Shown here: piece after piece, positions 63,361 through 64,000 of the stretch
How positions within the stretch are numbered: position 1 is the first letter of the stretch
Layout: every line of letters starts with the position of its first letter
The notes under the pieces: generated by a model
The model's input: only the letters and a program-made list of their open reading frames with translations
Told to the model about the DNA's origin: nothing
The model's database searches: none
Translations under genes and position numbers: made by a program
Source: Candidatus Fermentithermobacillaceae bacterium
Lineage (GTDB): Bacteria; Bacillota; Sulfobacillia; Fermentithermobacillales; Fermentithermobacillaceae
DNA length: 64,000 bases
Assembly (NCBI GenBank): GCA_012840345.1
Contig: DULO01000130.1
Span: 1-64,000, forward strand
Direction of reading: 5' to 3'

Positions 63361-63383
63361 TTGAAGGCGGCATTTTGAGAGAT

Positions 63384-63413
63384 GGCGGACCGCGAGCGGC
63401 CCGCCTTCTCTTT
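63384..63413 (+). terminator. Intrinsic terminator after the RidA gene
   Basis: GGCGG (63384-63388) pairs with CCGCC (63401-63405) and the inner CCG with CGG around CGAG, with one A-C mismatch; TTCTCTTTAT follows. The T-rich tail supports intrinsic termination. Confidence 0.75.
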
Positions 63414-63460
63414 ATATGAGGCATGCTTGTTATGCGAGGTGCTTTGGCCTGGAAGAGAGA

Positions 63461-64000
63461 ATGGGAGCGGAAAATGAGGTCCGGATCTCGCGCTTCTTGG
63501 CGTCAGCCGGGGTAGCGTCGAGGCGCCACGCGGACCTCCTCATCGAACAGGGCAGAGTGCTGGTGAACGGCAGGAGAGCCCGGCTCGGGGAGAAAGTGCG
63601 TCCTTCGGCAGACAAAGTTACTGTGGACGGGCGAGAAGTGACAGCCGAGGAGCCCCGCGTCTACCTGGCCCTAAACAAGCCGCCGGGGTACTTGTCTACT
63701 TGTTCCGACCCGTTCTCCAGGCGGACGGTGCTGTCTTTAGTACGCGGTGTGAAGGAGCGGGTTTTCCCCGTCGGAAGGCTTGACCAGGATGCCGACGGGC
63801 TCCTGCTGTTGACCAACGATGGCGAGCTTACCTATCTTCTGACCCACCCCAAGCACCATGTGATCAAAGAATACGTGGTTGAGGTCATCGGAGACCGAGA
63901 CGAGCGCAAGGTCAAGGAGATGCTGTCCGGGATAATTATCGACGGACGCAAGGTTTCAGCCGATTACGCGGAGTTCTTGCCTCTTAAGGGTCCCCGGGAG
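63461..64000 (+). CDS. rluB: RluB-type 23S rRNA pseudouridine synthase, 5' part
   Basis: The frame from ATG 63461 stays open to the window end (180 codons) and is cut there. An S4 RNA-binding domain (RISRFLASAGVASRRHADLLI, GRVLVNGRRARLG) is followed by KPPGYLSTCSDPFSRRTVL and the catalytic aspartate in VGRLDQDADGLLLLTNDG, then LLTHPKHHVIKEYVVEV. This matches the RsuA/RluB family. In B. subtilis rluB (ypuL) follows spmAB, as it does here with spmAB inverted and the RidA gene inserted between. Confidence 0.92.
   Translation, partial: MGAENEVRISRFLASAGVASRRHADLLIEQGRVLVNGRRARLGEKVRPSADKVTVDGREVTAEEPRVYLALNKPPGYLSTCSDPFSRRTVLSLVRGVKERVFPVGRLDQDADGLLLLTNDGELTYLLTHPKHHVIKEYVVEVIGDRDERKVKEMLSGIIIDGRKVSADYAEFLPLKGPRE

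Overview
The window is a stretch of chromosome from an endospore-forming member of the Firmicutes (Bacillota), most likely an anaerobic, clostridia-like lineage with a fairly GC-rich genome and frequent GTG and TTG starts. Three things point there. It has sporulation genes of every stage (spoIIIAA-AH, spoIVB, spo0A, spoIIM, dacF-spoIIAA-spoIIAB-sigF, spoVAC-AD-AE, gerW, spmAB, an alpha/beta SASP). Its catabolic genes are ferredoxin-linked (2-oxoacid:ferredoxin oxidoreductase, NfnAB). The gene order also follows, with substitutions, the known Bacillus subtilis series efp - spoIIIA - asp23 family - nusB - xseAB - ispA - dxs - argR - recN - spoIVB - spo0A - bkd genes - spoIIM - xerD - dacF/spoIIA/spoVA - scpAB - spmAB - rluB. 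No rRNA, tRNA, insertion sequence, prophage or CRISPR array was seen.

Region by region. 1-1.9 kb: a TPR protein with a CofE-like C-terminal half, flanked on both sides by short 11-bp tandem repeats. 1.9-12.2 kb: a tandem glycine riboswitch followed by the complete glycine cleavage system (gcvT, gcvH, gcvPA, gcvPB), two radical-SAM proteins that fit the LipS1/LipS2 type of lipoyl synthase, the octanoyltransferase lipM, lpdA and glyA. Together these can make the lipoyl cofactor on GcvH and turn glycine into serine, CO2, ammonia and NADH. 12.3-15.4 kb: Xaa-Pro peptidase, efp, a small acidic zinc-ribbon protein and a CPBP membrane protease. 15.5-20.6 kb: the eight-gene spoIIIA operon. 20.6-28.2 kb: Asp23/AmaP/DUF2273, nusB, nfnAB, xseAB, ispA, then a 585-bp non-coding interval and a small membrane protein, in the position and size of OLE RNA and its partner OapA. 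28.2-35.5 kb: dxs, nadK, argR, recN, spoIVB, spo0A.

35.6-45.8 kb: a sigma-54 activator (BkdR type) and, behind a near-perfect -24/-12 promoter, a branched-chain amino acid fermentation operon. Bcd makes the 2-oxoacid, a four-subunit VOR oxidises it to acyl-CoA while reducing ferredoxin, and Ptb and Buk convert acyl-CoA to the free acid with ATP formation. The operon also holds a degenerate second Buk, a P-loop protein and an unrecognised protein. 45.9-57.8 kb: spoIIM, ald, xerD, dacF-spoIIAA-spoIIAB-sigF-spoVAC-AD-AE, an HtrA protease, an M50 protease, scpA (with a short N-terminus), scpB and a DUF2953 protein. 57.8-61.5 kb: gerW, Ku, a stand-alone LigD-type ligase, a stand-alone LigD-type polymerase and a SASP, all on one strand and tightly spaced, which suggests a spore DNA-protection and repair unit. 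61.5-64 kb: spmA and spmB on the minus strand, a RidA-family gene, and the start of an RluB-type pseudouridine synthase that runs off the window.

The most interesting elements are the OLE RNA/OapA locus, the LipM plus LipS1/LipS2 lipoylation set inside the glycine cleavage cluster, hairpins that bury Shine-Dalgarno sequences upstream of several genes, and the gerW-NHEJ-SASP cluster. All calls come from reading the sequence. No database search or folding program was run.
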